Assembly (NCBI RefSeq): GCF_020880695.1
Contig: NZ_JAJIWO010000001.1
Coordinates: forward strand, 310,001 to 374,000
Length of the DNA stretch: 64,000 nucleotides
Reading direction: 5' to 3'
Source of the DNA: Mucilaginibacter sp. UR6-11
GTDB lineage: Bacteria > Bacteroidota > Bacteroidia > Sphingobacteriales > Sphingobacteriaceae
Every line of letters starts with the position of its first letter. The first letter of the stretch is position 1. Below the pieces are notes generated by a model, which saw only the letters and a program-made list of their open reading frames with translations, was not told where the DNA came from and did no database searches. Below are positions 41,637 to 50,284 of the stretch, piece after piece. A program made the translations under genes and the position numbers.

Positions 41637-42116
41637 ATGCAGGCCCTCTTAACAGCACAATATGATGAAGTAACCGGCGCGAGAGGAGCATTATTCTCTT
41701 TTTGCAGAAGTATGGATAACACACATCTTTTATCCAGCGTAGCTGAATTTAATAACAGCAATATCATTTCCTTATTGGTTCATAATGCTAATACCTATAT
41801 CAATTGGCTGGCACCGCTTGATCAAGCTAAAGATTCACATTTTTTCAGCAGTTTAACTATCAACGGCATCGACCAAATAGAAGAGATCTATAGTCAGGTA
41901 AATGGCGTGGTGGCAGATTTTTTATTACGCCACAGTTTAGATTATACAAGCCCAATTACCCAAAGCCTTCCGCATCTTGATCACATTATTACTGTAACAC
42001 CACTGCAGTTATACACACACGTTATAACGCACGAGTTTCATCATAAAGGACAGATATTAACCATGAGCAGGCTCCTGGGTTATACCCCGGCAGATACGGA
42101 TGTTATAAGAACTTGA
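41637..42116 (+). CDS. DinB-family protein (metal-binding four-helix bundle)
   Basis: 159 residues. The three metal-binding histidines of DinB/YfiT proteins can be placed in LLVHNANTYINWL, and in the HEFHHKGQILTM segment near the C-terminus (H..xxxH pattern). A helical bundle with a hydrophobic core (TYINWLAPLDQAKDSHFFS). Members include damage-inducible proteins and thiol S-transferases. Co-directional with the HAD gene (2 bp gap); its substrate is unknown. Confidence 0.8.
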   Translation: MQALLTAQYDEVTGARGALFSFCRSMDNTHLLSSVAEFNNSNIISLLVHNANTYINWLAPLDQAKDSHFFSSLTINGIDQIEEIYSQVNGVVADFLLRHSLDYTSPITQSLPHLDHIITVTPLQLYTHVITHEFHHKGQILTMSRLLGYTPADTDVIRT

Positions 42117-42151
42117 GTTTAGGTGTTCGGTTGCGCAATATTTGCAACACC

Positions 42152-43330
42152 TTACAAGTTCCTTCTTTTAATTTCTTTAACTATCAAGCTTAGTTCGCGG
42201 CTCATCTGCCCGGCGATGGCGGTATTTTCCTGTGCGCGGCGAAACAGGTAGGGCAATACCGCTTTTATAGGCCCGTAGGGCACGTACTTAGCCACATTGT
42301 AATCAGCATCTGCCAGGTTAAAACTCAGGTTATCACTCATGCCCAAAAGTTGCGCAAAATAAACATGTTGATTTTTATGGTCTATCTTTTTAGCGTCCAG
42401 TTGCTGGGTAAGCAGCCTGCAGCTGGCTTCGTTATGTGTACCGGCTACAAAAGCGATAGTTTCAATATTGTCTGTACAATAGCCAATTGCCAGGTTAAAA
42501 TCGGTATCACTGGCTTCTTTGGTAGGTTGTATTGGCGATGGATAACCTTGTTCTTCAGCGCGTTTACGCTCTTTTTCCATATAGGCCCCGCGCACCAGTT
42601 TAGCACCCAATATAAATTTCTCTTTGATCGCCAGCTCATTATCGCTTTTTAATGATGCCAGCTTATCATGCCGGTAAAGCTGGTAGGTGTTATAAACAAT
42701 TGCTTTCCCGGTATTGAACCTGCGCATCATATTCAACGCAAGCAAATCAATAGTATCTTGTATCCAGGTCTCTTCCGCATCTATCATCACCGGTATATTA
42801 ACTGCGTGGGCCTTTTCACAAATAGCCAGTACCCTATCCTGTACTTTTTGCCATTCCTGCTGCTCGGTCGCGGTAAGCTCTCCTCCGGCATCCAATTTCT
42901 CTAACAAGCCAAAGCGGCCGACACCCGTTATCTTAAATACGGTAATAGGTATTGCCTTATCTTTTGCAGCGCGCTTTATGGTGCGGATGATCTCTTCGCG
43001 GGTATCGTCAAATACCTGTTCGTCATCCTCCCCTTCTATCGAATAGTCCAATATGGTACCTACGCCGCCGCTCTCCAGGCTCTTAATTGTTTTTTCGCAT
43101 TCACGGATGGTCTCTCCGCCGCAGAAATGTTTAAATATGGTGGCTTTTATCAGCCCCTTAATCGGCAGGCCTATTTTAACAGCGAAATTGGTTATCGGCG
43201 GACCAATTTTTACCAGAAGATTAACATTGATTAGTTTAAAAAGCCAGTAGGCACGTTTTAAATCAGCATTTGACGAATGACGGAAGGCGATCTCCGTATT
43301 CTCAAAAGACAGGATGTGTTTTTTAGTCAT
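42152..43330 (-). CDS. Proline dehydrogenase
   Basis: 392 residues. TIM-barrel flavoenzyme that oxidises proline to delta-1-pyrroline-5-carboxylate. Recognisable segments: FKHFCGGETIRECEKTIKSLESGGVGTILDYSIEGED near residue 85-120, ITVFKITGVGRFGLLEK, VPVMIDAEETWIQ as VNIPVMIDAEETWIQDTIDLLALNMMRRFN, VRGAYMEKERKRAEEQGYPSPIQPTKEASDTDFN (the RGAY motif with FAD contacts), and VAKYVPYGP near the C-terminus. Length is that of the single-function bacterial enzyme, with no P5C dehydrogenase domain. Convergent with the DinB gene, 36 bp apart. Confidence 0.95.
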   Translation of the reverse strand: MTKKHILSFENTEIAFRHSSNADLKRAYWLFKLINVNLLVKIGPPITNFAVKIGLPIKGLIKATIFKHFCGGETIRECEKTIKSLESGGVGTILDYSIEGEDDEQVFDDTREEIIRTIKRAAKDKAIPITVFKITGVGRFGLLEKLDAGGELTATEQQEWQKVQDRVLAICEKAHAVNIPVMIDAEETWIQDTIDLLALNMMRRFNTGKAIVYNTYQLYRHDKLASLKSDNELAIKEKFILGAKLVRGAYMEKERKRAEEQGYPSPIQPTKEASDTDFNLAIGYCTDNIETIAFVAGTHNEASCRLLTQQLDAKKIDHKNQHVYFAQLLGMSDNLSFNLADADYNVAKYVPYGPIKAVLPYLFRRAQENTAIAGQMSRELSLIVKEIKRRNL

Positions 43331-43469
43331 AGTAAATTTTTATGATCCATGATATTGCCACCTATCCAAACCAATAAGGCAGGCAGCTATGAACCATTAG
43401 CGTGCTGCAAAATTATAAAATGAAAGTTACATAACTCATTATTCTGCGAATAGTTTATTTTTGCGCCCG

Positions 43470-43676
43470 ATGATAGAGTTTAAAGTTACCGGCGATTATA
43501 TTCCAATGATACAATTATTGAAAGCTACAAACCTGGTATCAACCGGCGGCGAGGCGCAAATAGTTGTAGATGAGGGAGAAGTAAAACATAATGGCGAGGT
43601 TGACTACCGTAAGCGCCTTAAAGTAAAAAAAGGCGACGTGGTTGAATTTAGAGGTAACCAGATAAAAGTAATATAG
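43470..43676 (+). CDS. Small S4-domain RNA-binding protein (YbcJ/RlbA type)
   Basis: 68 residues from ATG 43470. Contains an S4 domain: YIPMIQLLKATNLVSTGGEAQIVVDEGEVKHNGEVDYRKRLKVKKGDVVEFRG. Free S4 proteins bind structured RNA such as rRNA. A TTG nine bases upstream is in frame but adds only three residues. A promoter-like TATTTTTG ends 6 bp before the ATG, so the transcript may be nearly leaderless. aroB starts 5 bp after its stop, so they may form an operon. Confidence 0.9.
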   Translation: MIEFKVTGDYIPMIQLLKATNLVSTGGEAQIVVDEGEVKHNGEVDYRKRLKVKKGDVVEFRGNQIKVI

Positions 43677-43681
43677 TTCTG

Positions 43682-44776
43682 ATGGATACAATTTACAGCG
43701 ATACCCATACTGCTGACACAATGGATACGATACAAAGCAATAATTATAACATATATTTTGAAGATAGCCTGGGACAGATACCCCGGTTTATTGAGCAGGG
43801 CAAATATTCGCGGTTTTTTATCCTTACAGATGAAAATACGTCAAAATACTGCCTGCCCTTATTACAGGCGAAGTTAAACACCGATAATTTTGACCTGATA
43901 GAGATCAATGCCGGCGAAGAAAGCAAGGATATAGATTTTTGTATAGGCGTTTGGAAAATGCTGATTGATTTTGGCGCCGACCGCCAAAGCTTATTAATAA
44001 ATTTAGGTGGCGGCGTTATCAGTGACTTGGGTGGTTTTGCCGCGTCGACGTTTAAACGTGGTATTGATTTTATACATGTGCCCACTACCCTGCTTTCGCA
44101 GGTTGACGCGTCGGTTGGTGGTAAAACGGGTATTGATATTGATAGTATTAAAAATATCATTGGCACATTTACGCAGCCTAAAGCTGTTTTTATAGCATAT
44201 GAATTTTTAAAGACATTGCCGGCAAGACAAATCCTGTCAGGCACGGCCGAGATGTTAAAACACGGCCTGATCTGCGATGCCGACTATTGGCAGCTGCTTA
44301 AAGAAAGCGATCTGGCCAACCCTACTGCCGAACTCGTTTATAAATCAGTTGCCATTAAAAACAAGGTAGTACTAGAAGATCCGCACGAAAAAAACATCCG
44401 TAAATCATTAAACTTCGGTCATACCATAGGCCACGCGGTTGAAACTTATTCGTTAATAAATGATACCGATTCACTTTCGCATGGTGAAGCCATTGCTATC
44501 GGTATGATCTGTGAGTCTTATTTATCCTACAAAAAAGCGGGCCTAAGCGCCGAAGAGTTAAAAGAAATAACCGAAGTATTAACCGGCCTGTACCCGAGGT
44601 ATGATTTAAAAGCTGCCAGCACGGTTACGCTTTTAGAATACATGCTTAAGGACAAAAAGAACCAGAACGGTAAAATAAACTGTACGCTGTTAACCCGCAT
44701 TGGTGAGTTCAATATTGATAATATTTGTACTGACGAGGAATTATTAGAAGGATTGAGTTATTACGCTAATTTGTAG
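43682..44776 (+). CDS. aroB: 3-dehydroquinate synthase
   Basis: 364 residues. NAD- and Zn-dependent conversion of DAHP to 3-dehydroquinate. Signatures: INLGGGVISDLGGFAASTFKRGIDFIHVPTTLLSQVDASVGGKTGIDI, ILSGTAEMLKHGLICD, LNFGHTIGHAVE and SHGEAIAIGM, which carry the zinc ligands (His/Glu). The first 13 residues before the second Met (43721) are repetitive and could be dispensable; either start works. It precedes the rest of the aromatic cluster but lies upstream of the attenuator, so it is not controlled by it. Confidence 0.96.
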   Translation: MDTIYSDTHTADTMDTIQSNNYNIYFEDSLGQIPRFIEQGKYSRFFILTDENTSKYCLPLLQAKLNTDNFDLIEINAGEESKDIDFCIGVWKMLIDFGADRQSLLINLGGGVISDLGGFAASTFKRGIDFIHVPTTLLSQVDASVGGKTGIDIDSIKNIIGTFTQPKAVFIAYEFLKTLPARQILSGTAEMLKHGLICDADYWQLLKESDLANPTAELVYKSVAIKNKVVLEDPHEKNIRKSLNFGHTIGHAVETYSLINDTDSLSHGEAIAIGMICESYLSYKKAGLSAEELKEITEVLTGLYPRYDLKAASTVTLLEYMLKDKKNQNGKINCTLLTRIGEFNIDNICTDEELLEGLSYYANL

Positions 44777-45037
44777 GTTATTTTTGCTTAATTCCTTTAC
44801 GTTTAAAATAGCGCCTAAGTGGGCCCGGCATCACTTATTACCGGCTTTAAACCAATAATTGTATAAAACTGTATTATAATTTACAGCACCTTACTCCCTT
44901 TCCTCAAACCAAACAATCTACCGGCAAAGCCGACAATGCCGCATAAAATTCGTTTTGATTAATCTTTTTTCAAAAAATAAAAATATTCTATTGACAAATC
45001 AATTTTTACTGCTACATTTACATCGTAATAAAAAACA
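44777..45037. promoter_or_regulatory. Promoter region of the pheA operon
   Basis: The gap after aroB holds a good Bacteroidota promoter: TTG at 44991-44993, 19 nt spacing, TACATTTA at 45013-45020 (TAnnTTTG-like). Transcription would start near 45027, placing the leader peptide ATG about 11 nt downstream. From 44777 to 44990 nothing else is seen. Confidence 0.65.
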
Positions 45038-45103
45038 ATGAAGTTAACAAGCGCATATTTTTATGGTTACTACTTTTACTTTAACAGTAAGAGCCGGGAC
45101 TAA
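45038..45103 (+). CDS. Phe/Tyr-rich attenuator leader peptide (21 aa)
   Basis: A short frame from ATG 45038 to TAA 45101-45103. Residues 7-15 read YFYGYYFYF: five Tyr and three Phe in nine codons. The four residues before its stop (Ser-Lys-Ser-Arg-Asp region, 45086-45100) contain the antiterminator strand agccgggac. This is the hallmark of a ribosome-mediated attenuator that senses charged tRNA-Phe and tRNA-Tyr, placed ahead of genes for Phe and common aromatic biosynthesis. Too short to be found by ordinary gene prediction. Confidence 0.85.
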   Translation: MKLTSAYFYGYYFYFNSKSRD

Positions 45104-45163
45104 TATGCACTAACAAACATATAGAAAAACTGAAAAGTCCCGGCCCATAAGCCGGGACTTTTT
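45092..45163 (+). promoter_or_regulatory. Transcription attenuator (antiterminator/terminator) of the aromatic operon
   Basis: Segment 1, gccgggact at 45093-45101, lies in the last leader codons; segment 2, aaaagtcccggc at 45133-45144; segment 3, gccgggactttt at 45151-45162, then a T-run. Segments 2 and 3 form a perfect 12 bp stem with a 6 nt loop followed by U's (terminator). Segment 1 is identical to the start of segment 3 and so can pair with segment 2 over 9 bp (antiterminator). A ribosome stalled at the Tyr/Phe codons leaves segment 1 free and permits read-through; one that reaches the stop codon covers it and permits termination. Confidence 0.85.
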
Positions 45164-45256
45164 GCTTTAACACGATTATGAATCCGTTGGGTGTCTCAAT
45201 ACATAAACAAACAGGGCACACGATAGCTTCATCACCGATGAGAATAAATTAAAAAG

Positions 45257-46174
45257 ATGAAAAAAGAAAAACCAAGAGTTGCCATACAGGGTATCCGCGC
45301 TTCATTTCACGAAGAGGCTGCCTTTAAATATTTTGGAGAAAACATCCAGACTATTGAGTGCAACTCTTTTAAACAAACCTTTGATGCTTTAGAAGACAAT
45401 AAAGCAGATTACGTGGTAATGGCTATCGAAAACAGTATTGCCGGCAGCATACTACCTAATTACTCTTTATTGCTTAATTACAACTTCCCGGTTATCGGTG
45501 AAATTTACCTGCCGATACAGCTTCATTTAATGGCTTTGCCGGGTGTTGCATTTGAACAGGTAAAATACGTAACTTCGCACCCAATCGCTATACGTCAGTG
45601 CGTAGACTTTTTTGATGAGTACCCTCATTTAAAAATAGTTGAAAGCAGTGACACCGCCGCTTGTGCAAAACGGATAGCCGAGGAAAAATTAACTGATACT
45701 GTTGCAATAGCTAACACCCTAGCTGCCAAACTTTATGGTTTGGATATCATAGAGCGCCGTATCGAATCTAATAAAAAGAATTTCACACGTTTTCTGATAC
45801 TAACCACGCATGAGAGGGCAGCCAGGCAATCATCTGCCAACAAAGCATCTTTATGCTTTCAGGTAAGCAACCAGGTTGGCGCATTAGCTAAAGTGCTTAA
45901 CATTTTTGCTAACCAGGGCGTTAATATGAGCAAGATCCAATCAATGCCGGTGTTAGGTAAACGCAATGAGTATAATTTTTATGTTGATATAGAATGGGAA
46001 GAAAACAAGCACTATGATAGTGCCGTAAAACAGATATTAAAATACACGCACAACTTTAATATCCTGGGCGAGTATAAACGTCATGAAGATGAAAGTAACC
46101 TGGAAAAATCGTTGAACATAGCACCGGCCAAACCAGAGCGTAAATACATCAGCATAAAAAAATTAGCAAAATAA
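45257..46174 (+). CDS. pheA: Prephenate dehydratase with ACT domain
   Basis: 305 residues. Converts prephenate to phenylpyruvate. PDT domain: VAIQGIRASFHEEAAFKYFGENI, YVVMAIENSIAGSILPNYSLL, HPIAIRQCVDFFDEYPHLKIVESSDTAACAKRIAEE, NKKNFTRFLIL (TRF motif, catalytic Thr). ACT domain about 200-285: SLCFQVSNQVGALAKVLNIFANQGVNMSKIQSMPVLG. The usual ESRP phenylalanine-binding motif reads IQSMP here. No chorismate mutase domain; that lies in the next gene. First gene after the attenuator; the next gene follows 100 bp later. Confidence 0.95.
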   Translation: MKKEKPRVAIQGIRASFHEEAAFKYFGENIQTIECNSFKQTFDALEDNKADYVVMAIENSIAGSILPNYSLLLNYNFPVIGEIYLPIQLHLMALPGVAFEQVKYVTSHPIAIRQCVDFFDEYPHLKIVESSDTAACAKRIAEEKLTDTVAIANTLAAKLYGLDIIERRIESNKKNFTRFLILTTHERAARQSSANKASLCFQVSNQVGALAKVLNIFANQGVNMSKIQSMPVLGKRNEYNFYVDIEWEENKHYDSAVKQILKYTHNFNILGEYKRHEDESNLEKSLNIAPAKPERKYISIKKLAK

Positions 46175-46274
46175 GTCGCAAAGACAAAAGAGATAACTAA
46201 AATTTAAATAACACTATATAATAACAAACTTACGGATTTTCCGGCTTACGGACTTTCCGGCAAAAAATAACACA

Positions 46275-47405
46275 ATGAAACTTAATTTAAACATCCAACC
46301 ATTAAACACCTGGATAACAGCAACTAAAGAACCTCTGTTAATAGCCGGTCCGTGCAGCGCAGAAACTGAAGATCAGTTGGTAGCTACAGCACATTTATTA
46401 AAAGCCACCGGCCGTGTTACGGCGTTGCGCGCGGGTATCTGGAAACCACGCACCCGCCCGGGAGAGTTTGAAGGTATTGGAAGCATCGGCCTGGAGTGGT
46501 TAAAACGCGCTAAAGCAGAAACAGGCTTGCCAACCGCAGTTGAAGTAGCCACCGCAAAACATGTTGAAGAGGCTTTAAAAGCAGGCGTTGATATACTATG
46601 GGTAGGCGCGCGTTCAACCGCTAACCCTTTTACCGTACAGGAAATTGCTGACGCTTTAAAAGGCGTTGATATTCCGGTAATGGTTAAGAATCCGGTAAAC
46701 CCCGATATCTCGTTATGGATAGGCGCTTTAGAGCGCATTAACAATGCCGGTATCACTAAACTGGCAGCTATTCACCGCGGGTTTTCATCATACGAAAAAT
46801 CAGCTTTCCGTAACGAACCGATGTGGGATATCGCTATCCACATGAAAACGCTGGCACCACATTTACCACTGATCTGTGATCCGAGCCACATCTCAGGTAA
46901 CCGTGACCTGATTGGTTATGTATCACAAAAAGCATTGGATCTGGATATGCAGGGCTTAATGATTGAGTCGCATATTGACCCGAGTGTAGCCTGGACAGAT
47001 GCTAAACAACAGGTTACTCCTGCTGCCTTGTCTGAGTTAATTGATCATTTAACTTTACGTAAACCGGCAACCAGCAATGAGCAGGTTAATGATAAATTGA
47101 GCGAGTTACGCAACAACATCGACAAAATTGATGATCTGATCATCCAGAAAATGGCCGAGCGTATGAAAATCGCTGAAGAGATTGGCACTTACAAAAAAGA
47201 TAATAACATTACCATTTTACAGGTTAACCGTTGGGACGAGATCTTAAACAAACGGATTAACTACGGCAAGGCCTTAAAACTAAGCCCGGACTTTACAGAG
47301 AAATTATTAGAGCTTATCCACAGCGAATCTATCCGTAAACAAACCGAGATCATGAACAAGGACTTGGTAGCCGGCCAACAGGCAGAAAAACTTACGCACG
47401 TTTAA
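46275..47405 (+). CDS. aroF: Bifunctional DAHP synthase / chorismate mutase
   Basis: 376 residues. Residues about 1-260 are a type Ibeta DAHP synthase (LIAGPCSAETEDQL, LRAGIWKPRTRPGEFEGIGSIG, VGARSTANPFTVQEIADAL, LPLICDPSHISGNRD, IESHIDPSVAWTDAKQQVTP). Residues about 275-370 are an AroQ chorismate mutase (KLSELRNNIDKIDDLIIQKMAERMKIAEEIGTYKKDNNITILQVNRWDEIL). The fusion joins the first step of the shikimate route with the branch to prephenate, and the mutase domain may provide prephenate-linked feedback control. Seven bp separate it from aroA. Confidence 0.95.
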   Translation: MKLNLNIQPLNTWITATKEPLLIAGPCSAETEDQLVATAHLLKATGRVTALRAGIWKPRTRPGEFEGIGSIGLEWLKRAKAETGLPTAVEVATAKHVEEALKAGVDILWVGARSTANPFTVQEIADALKGVDIPVMVKNPVNPDISLWIGALERINNAGITKLAAIHRGFSSYEKSAFRNEPMWDIAIHMKTLAPHLPLICDPSHISGNRDLIGYVSQKALDLDMQGLMIESHIDPSVAWTDAKQQVTPAALSELIDHLTLRKPATSNEQVNDKLSELRNNIDKIDDLIIQKMAERMKIAEEIGTYKKDNNITILQVNRWDEILNKRINYGKALKLSPDFTEKLLELIHSESIRKQTEIMNKDLVAGQQAEKLTHV

Positions 47406-47412
47406 TAACATA

Positions 47413-48693
47413 ATGAGTCATAACATCCTGCTTACTAAACAAAGCAAATCGGTAAACGGCGAGGTGCGGCTTACAGGCTCAAAAAGCGAGTGCAACCGTG
47501 CGCTGGTAATTGAGGCTTTAAGCCATGACAAGGTACGGGTTGAAAATATCTCGGACGCCGCGGATGCGGTTACCTTATCAAAAATACTGGGTCTTACTTT
47601 GCAAACAGTTGGCTACGAAGCATCGCCTATTAAGCACCAGTTAGAGCATAAAATTGTTAACATAGGCCCGGCGGGTACTGCTATGCGTTTTTTAACAGCC
47701 TATTATACCTTACAGGATGAAGAGGTTGTTTTAACCGGCAGCGAGCGCATGAAACAACGCCCGATAGGCATCCTGGTTAACGCGCTGCGTAAACTGGGTG
47801 CCGATATCAGTTATGAAGAAAACGAGGGCTTCCCTCCCATCCGCATAAAAGGTAATATCCAGCAGGCAACCAACAGCGTCAGCATAAAAGGTAATGTCAG
47901 CAGCCAGTATATTACTGCCCTGCTGTTGATTGCCGCTAAATTGCCACAAGGGCTTGAGCTGCATATTGAAGGCGACCTGACGTCGCGCCCCTATGTGGAG
48001 ATGACCCTGGCTATGTTACAACAGGCAGGCATCCAACACCAGTGGACCGGCAATGTCATCACCATAGCCAACCAGGAGTTTAAAGAGACAGTTTTACCGG
48101 TTGAACCCGACTGGAGCGCTGCATCATATTGGTATGCAATTGCAGCATTGGCAGATCAGGCTGACTTGTTCTTACACGGCCTTACCCAGTACAGCTTACA
48201 GGGTGACAGCGTGATCACCGAGATCATGGCTAACTTTGGTATTACTTCGCAGTTTAGAGATGGTGGCGTACATTTGGTGAAGGAAGCAAAGCCTGTCAGT
48301 CGTAAGATCTTTGATTTGAAGGAATGCCCCGACCTGGCTCAAACCATAATAGTTGTTTGCGCGGCATTGAACCATGAAGCTACCTTTACCGGCCTGGAAA
48401 CCTTAAAGATCAAAGAAACAGACCGTATCCTGGCATTGCAAAATGAGCTGGCGAAAATGGGTGTTAAGCTGATTGAAAAAGGCCAGACCTATAAGCTAGA
48501 CTGCAGCGGCAAATTTACCCCGGAGCGTATGTTCATTAACACTTATGATGATCACCGCATGGCAATGGCCTTTGCGCCGCTGGCCTTAGTAATCCCGGAG
48601 CTGGAGATAGAGGATGCGCTGGTAGTAGAAAAATCATATCCGGCTTTCTGGACCGACCTGGAAAAAGTTGGATTTGAAGTAAAGGACATATAA
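47413..48693 (+). CDS. aroA: 3-phosphoshikimate 1-carboxyvinyltransferase (EPSP synthase)
   Basis: 426 residues, full length. Signatures: VRLTGSKSECNRALVIEALS (substrate-binding Lys), IVNIGPAGTAMRFLTAYY, SSQYITALLLIAAKLPQGLELHIEGDLTSRPYVEMTLAML, KECPDLAQTIIVVCAAL, LKIKETDRILALQNELAKMG, NTYDDHRMAMAFAPLALV. Transfers enolpyruvyl from PEP to shikimate-3-phosphate. Sits between aroF and aroC in one operon. Confidence 0.97.
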   Translation: MSHNILLTKQSKSVNGEVRLTGSKSECNRALVIEALSHDKVRVENISDAADAVTLSKILGLTLQTVGYEASPIKHQLEHKIVNIGPAGTAMRFLTAYYTLQDEEVVLTGSERMKQRPIGILVNALRKLGADISYEENEGFPPIRIKGNIQQATNSVSIKGNVSSQYITALLLIAAKLPQGLELHIEGDLTSRPYVEMTLAMLQQAGIQHQWTGNVITIANQEFKETVLPVEPDWSAASYWYAIAALADQADLFLHGLTQYSLQGDSVITEIMANFGITSQFRDGGVHLVKEAKPVSRKIFDLKECPDLAQTIIVVCAALNHEATFTGLETLKIKETDRILALQNELAKMGVKLIEKGQTYKLDCSGKFTPERMFINTYDDHRMAMAFAPLALVIPELEIEDALVVEKSYPAFWTDLEKVGFEVKDI

Positions 48694-48774
48694 AGGTTAA
48701 AGGTGATTTAATAGCGGGACTTAATAGCGCAACAGTCACTCATTCAATAATTCAATAATTCACTCATTATAAAC

Positions 48775-49872
48775 ATGGCAGGCAATTCATTCGGACAATT
48801 ATTCAGGATAACCACATTTGGCGAGTCGCATGGCGAAGCCATAGGGGTGATCATTGACGGTTGCCCATCACAATTACCGGTGGATATGGAATACATCCAG
48901 GGCGAATTGGATAAGCGCAAGCCCGGCCAGAGCAAGATCACCACGCAACGTAAGGAAAGCGATACGGTGAGGATACTGTCAGGCGTGTTTGAAGGCAAAA
49001 CAACCGGCACGCCGATTATGATGCTGATCCCCAATGAGGACCAGCGCAGTAAGGATTATAGTCATAATACCGATGTATTCCGTCCATCACATGCGGATTA
49101 TACCTATCAAACCAAGTACGGCATACGCGACCACCGCGGCGGCGGCCGGTCATCGGCCCGCGAAACCGCGGCGCGCGTGGCAGCCGGCGCATTAGCTAAA
49201 CTATTGTTGAAGACCCAGGGGATAGAGATCGTGGCCCATGTCAGCAGCGTAGGCAAAATAAATGCCCCCAACGTTGAAATCATCAGCGCGCAGGCATTTA
49301 TAGACGAACGCGAGAAAAACATTGTACGCTGCGCGGATCCGGCGACAGCCGAAGAAATGATAACCTATATTGACTCGGTACGGCTGGATGGCGATACCGT
49401 TGGCGGTAAGGTTAGCTGCCATATCCTAAACTGCCCCGTTGGCCTGGGCGAACCCGTATTTGATAAACTGCATGCCGAATTGGGCAAAGCCATGCTAAGC
49501 ATCAACGCGGTTCATGGGTTTGAATTTGGATCGGGATTTGAAGGTAGCGAAATGCGCGGATCAGAACACAACGACATCTTCGTTAAAACGCATTTAGGCG
49601 ACGTTAAAACCATTACCAACTACTCGGGCGGTATACAAGGTGGCATCAGCAACGGGATGCCTATAGACTTTAAAGTGGCCTTTAAACCGGTTGCTACGAT
49701 CATGCATAAGCAGGCTACGATTGATGCTGCCGGCAACGACGCCGAGATCTCGGGCAAGGGCCGTCATGATCCTTGCGTAGTGCCGCGCGCCGTACCTATT
49801 GTTGAAGCAATGGCCGCTTTGGTTATTGCCGATCATTGGTTACGCAACAGGAACACGATATTACCTCAATAA
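48775..49872 (+). CDS. aroC: Chorismate synthase
   Basis: 365 residues. FMNH2-dependent elimination of phosphate from EPSP. Signatures: [27 protein letters not shown] at the start, [50 protein letters not shown], and [22 protein letters not shown] at the C-terminus. Full length. Last gene of the aromatic operon; 81 bp after aroA. Confidence 0.97.
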   Translation: MAGNSFGQLFRITTFGESHGEAIGVIIDGCPSQLPVDMEYIQGELDKRKPGQSKITTQRKESDTVRILSGVFEGKTTGTPIMMLIPNEDQRSKDYSHNTDVFRPSHADYTYQTKYGIRDHRGGGRSSARETAARVAAGALAKLLLKTQGIEIVAHVSSVGKINAPNVEIISAQAFIDEREKNIVRCADPATAEEMITYIDSVRLDGDTVGGKVSCHILNCPVGLGEPVFDKLHAELGKAMLSINAVHGFEFGSGFEGSEMRGSEHNDIFVKTHLGDVKTITNYSGGIQGGISNGMPIDFKVAFKPVATIMHKQATIDAAGNDAEISGKGRHDPCVVPRAVPIVEAMAALVIADHWLRNRNTILPQ

Positions 49873-50284
49873 CATCCCTTCTTCGATATCCGGGTGATCC
49901 ACCTAAAAAAGTGAATCGCCCGGATCACGTTTTTGACTTAACTTTCTGTAAATTAATTATTTAACTTTTTGAGCGGATCACTTTGGATCAGCCTTATTCG
50001 TCAAGACTATTAAGTTCATTTGCATTTTAATTTGCTGGTAATCAAATAACTGCAAAACGGACCTTTTGCCGGCTTTTTTAAGGGATGGATCACTAAAGTG
50101 GATCATGCCTATGCATCTTAGGTATGGCATGAATGCTGATTTGTAGATAGTGCGAGACAAACATTTCGGGCCGACGGCTCCTTAATTTTTGTTTATTAAT
50201 ATTATTTTCATTGGGTTACCTTTCCGCAATCCAACGTATAAAGATCAGGGTGTTAGTCACAATTCGCCCTAAATTTATACTGCC
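49873..50284. other. Gene-free 412 bp after aroC
   Basis: Contains weak imperfect inverted repeats based on ggatcac/gtgatcc (near 49905-49935 and 50083-50105), none with a clear U-run. A short - strand frame at 49978-50160 has no recognisable features. No firm terminator, promoter or RNA gene seen. Confidence 0.4.

Noticed and set aside
49978..50160. - strand 60-codon frame after aroC
   Set aside because: No signal, domain or conserved motif seen; lies in an AT-rich gap.
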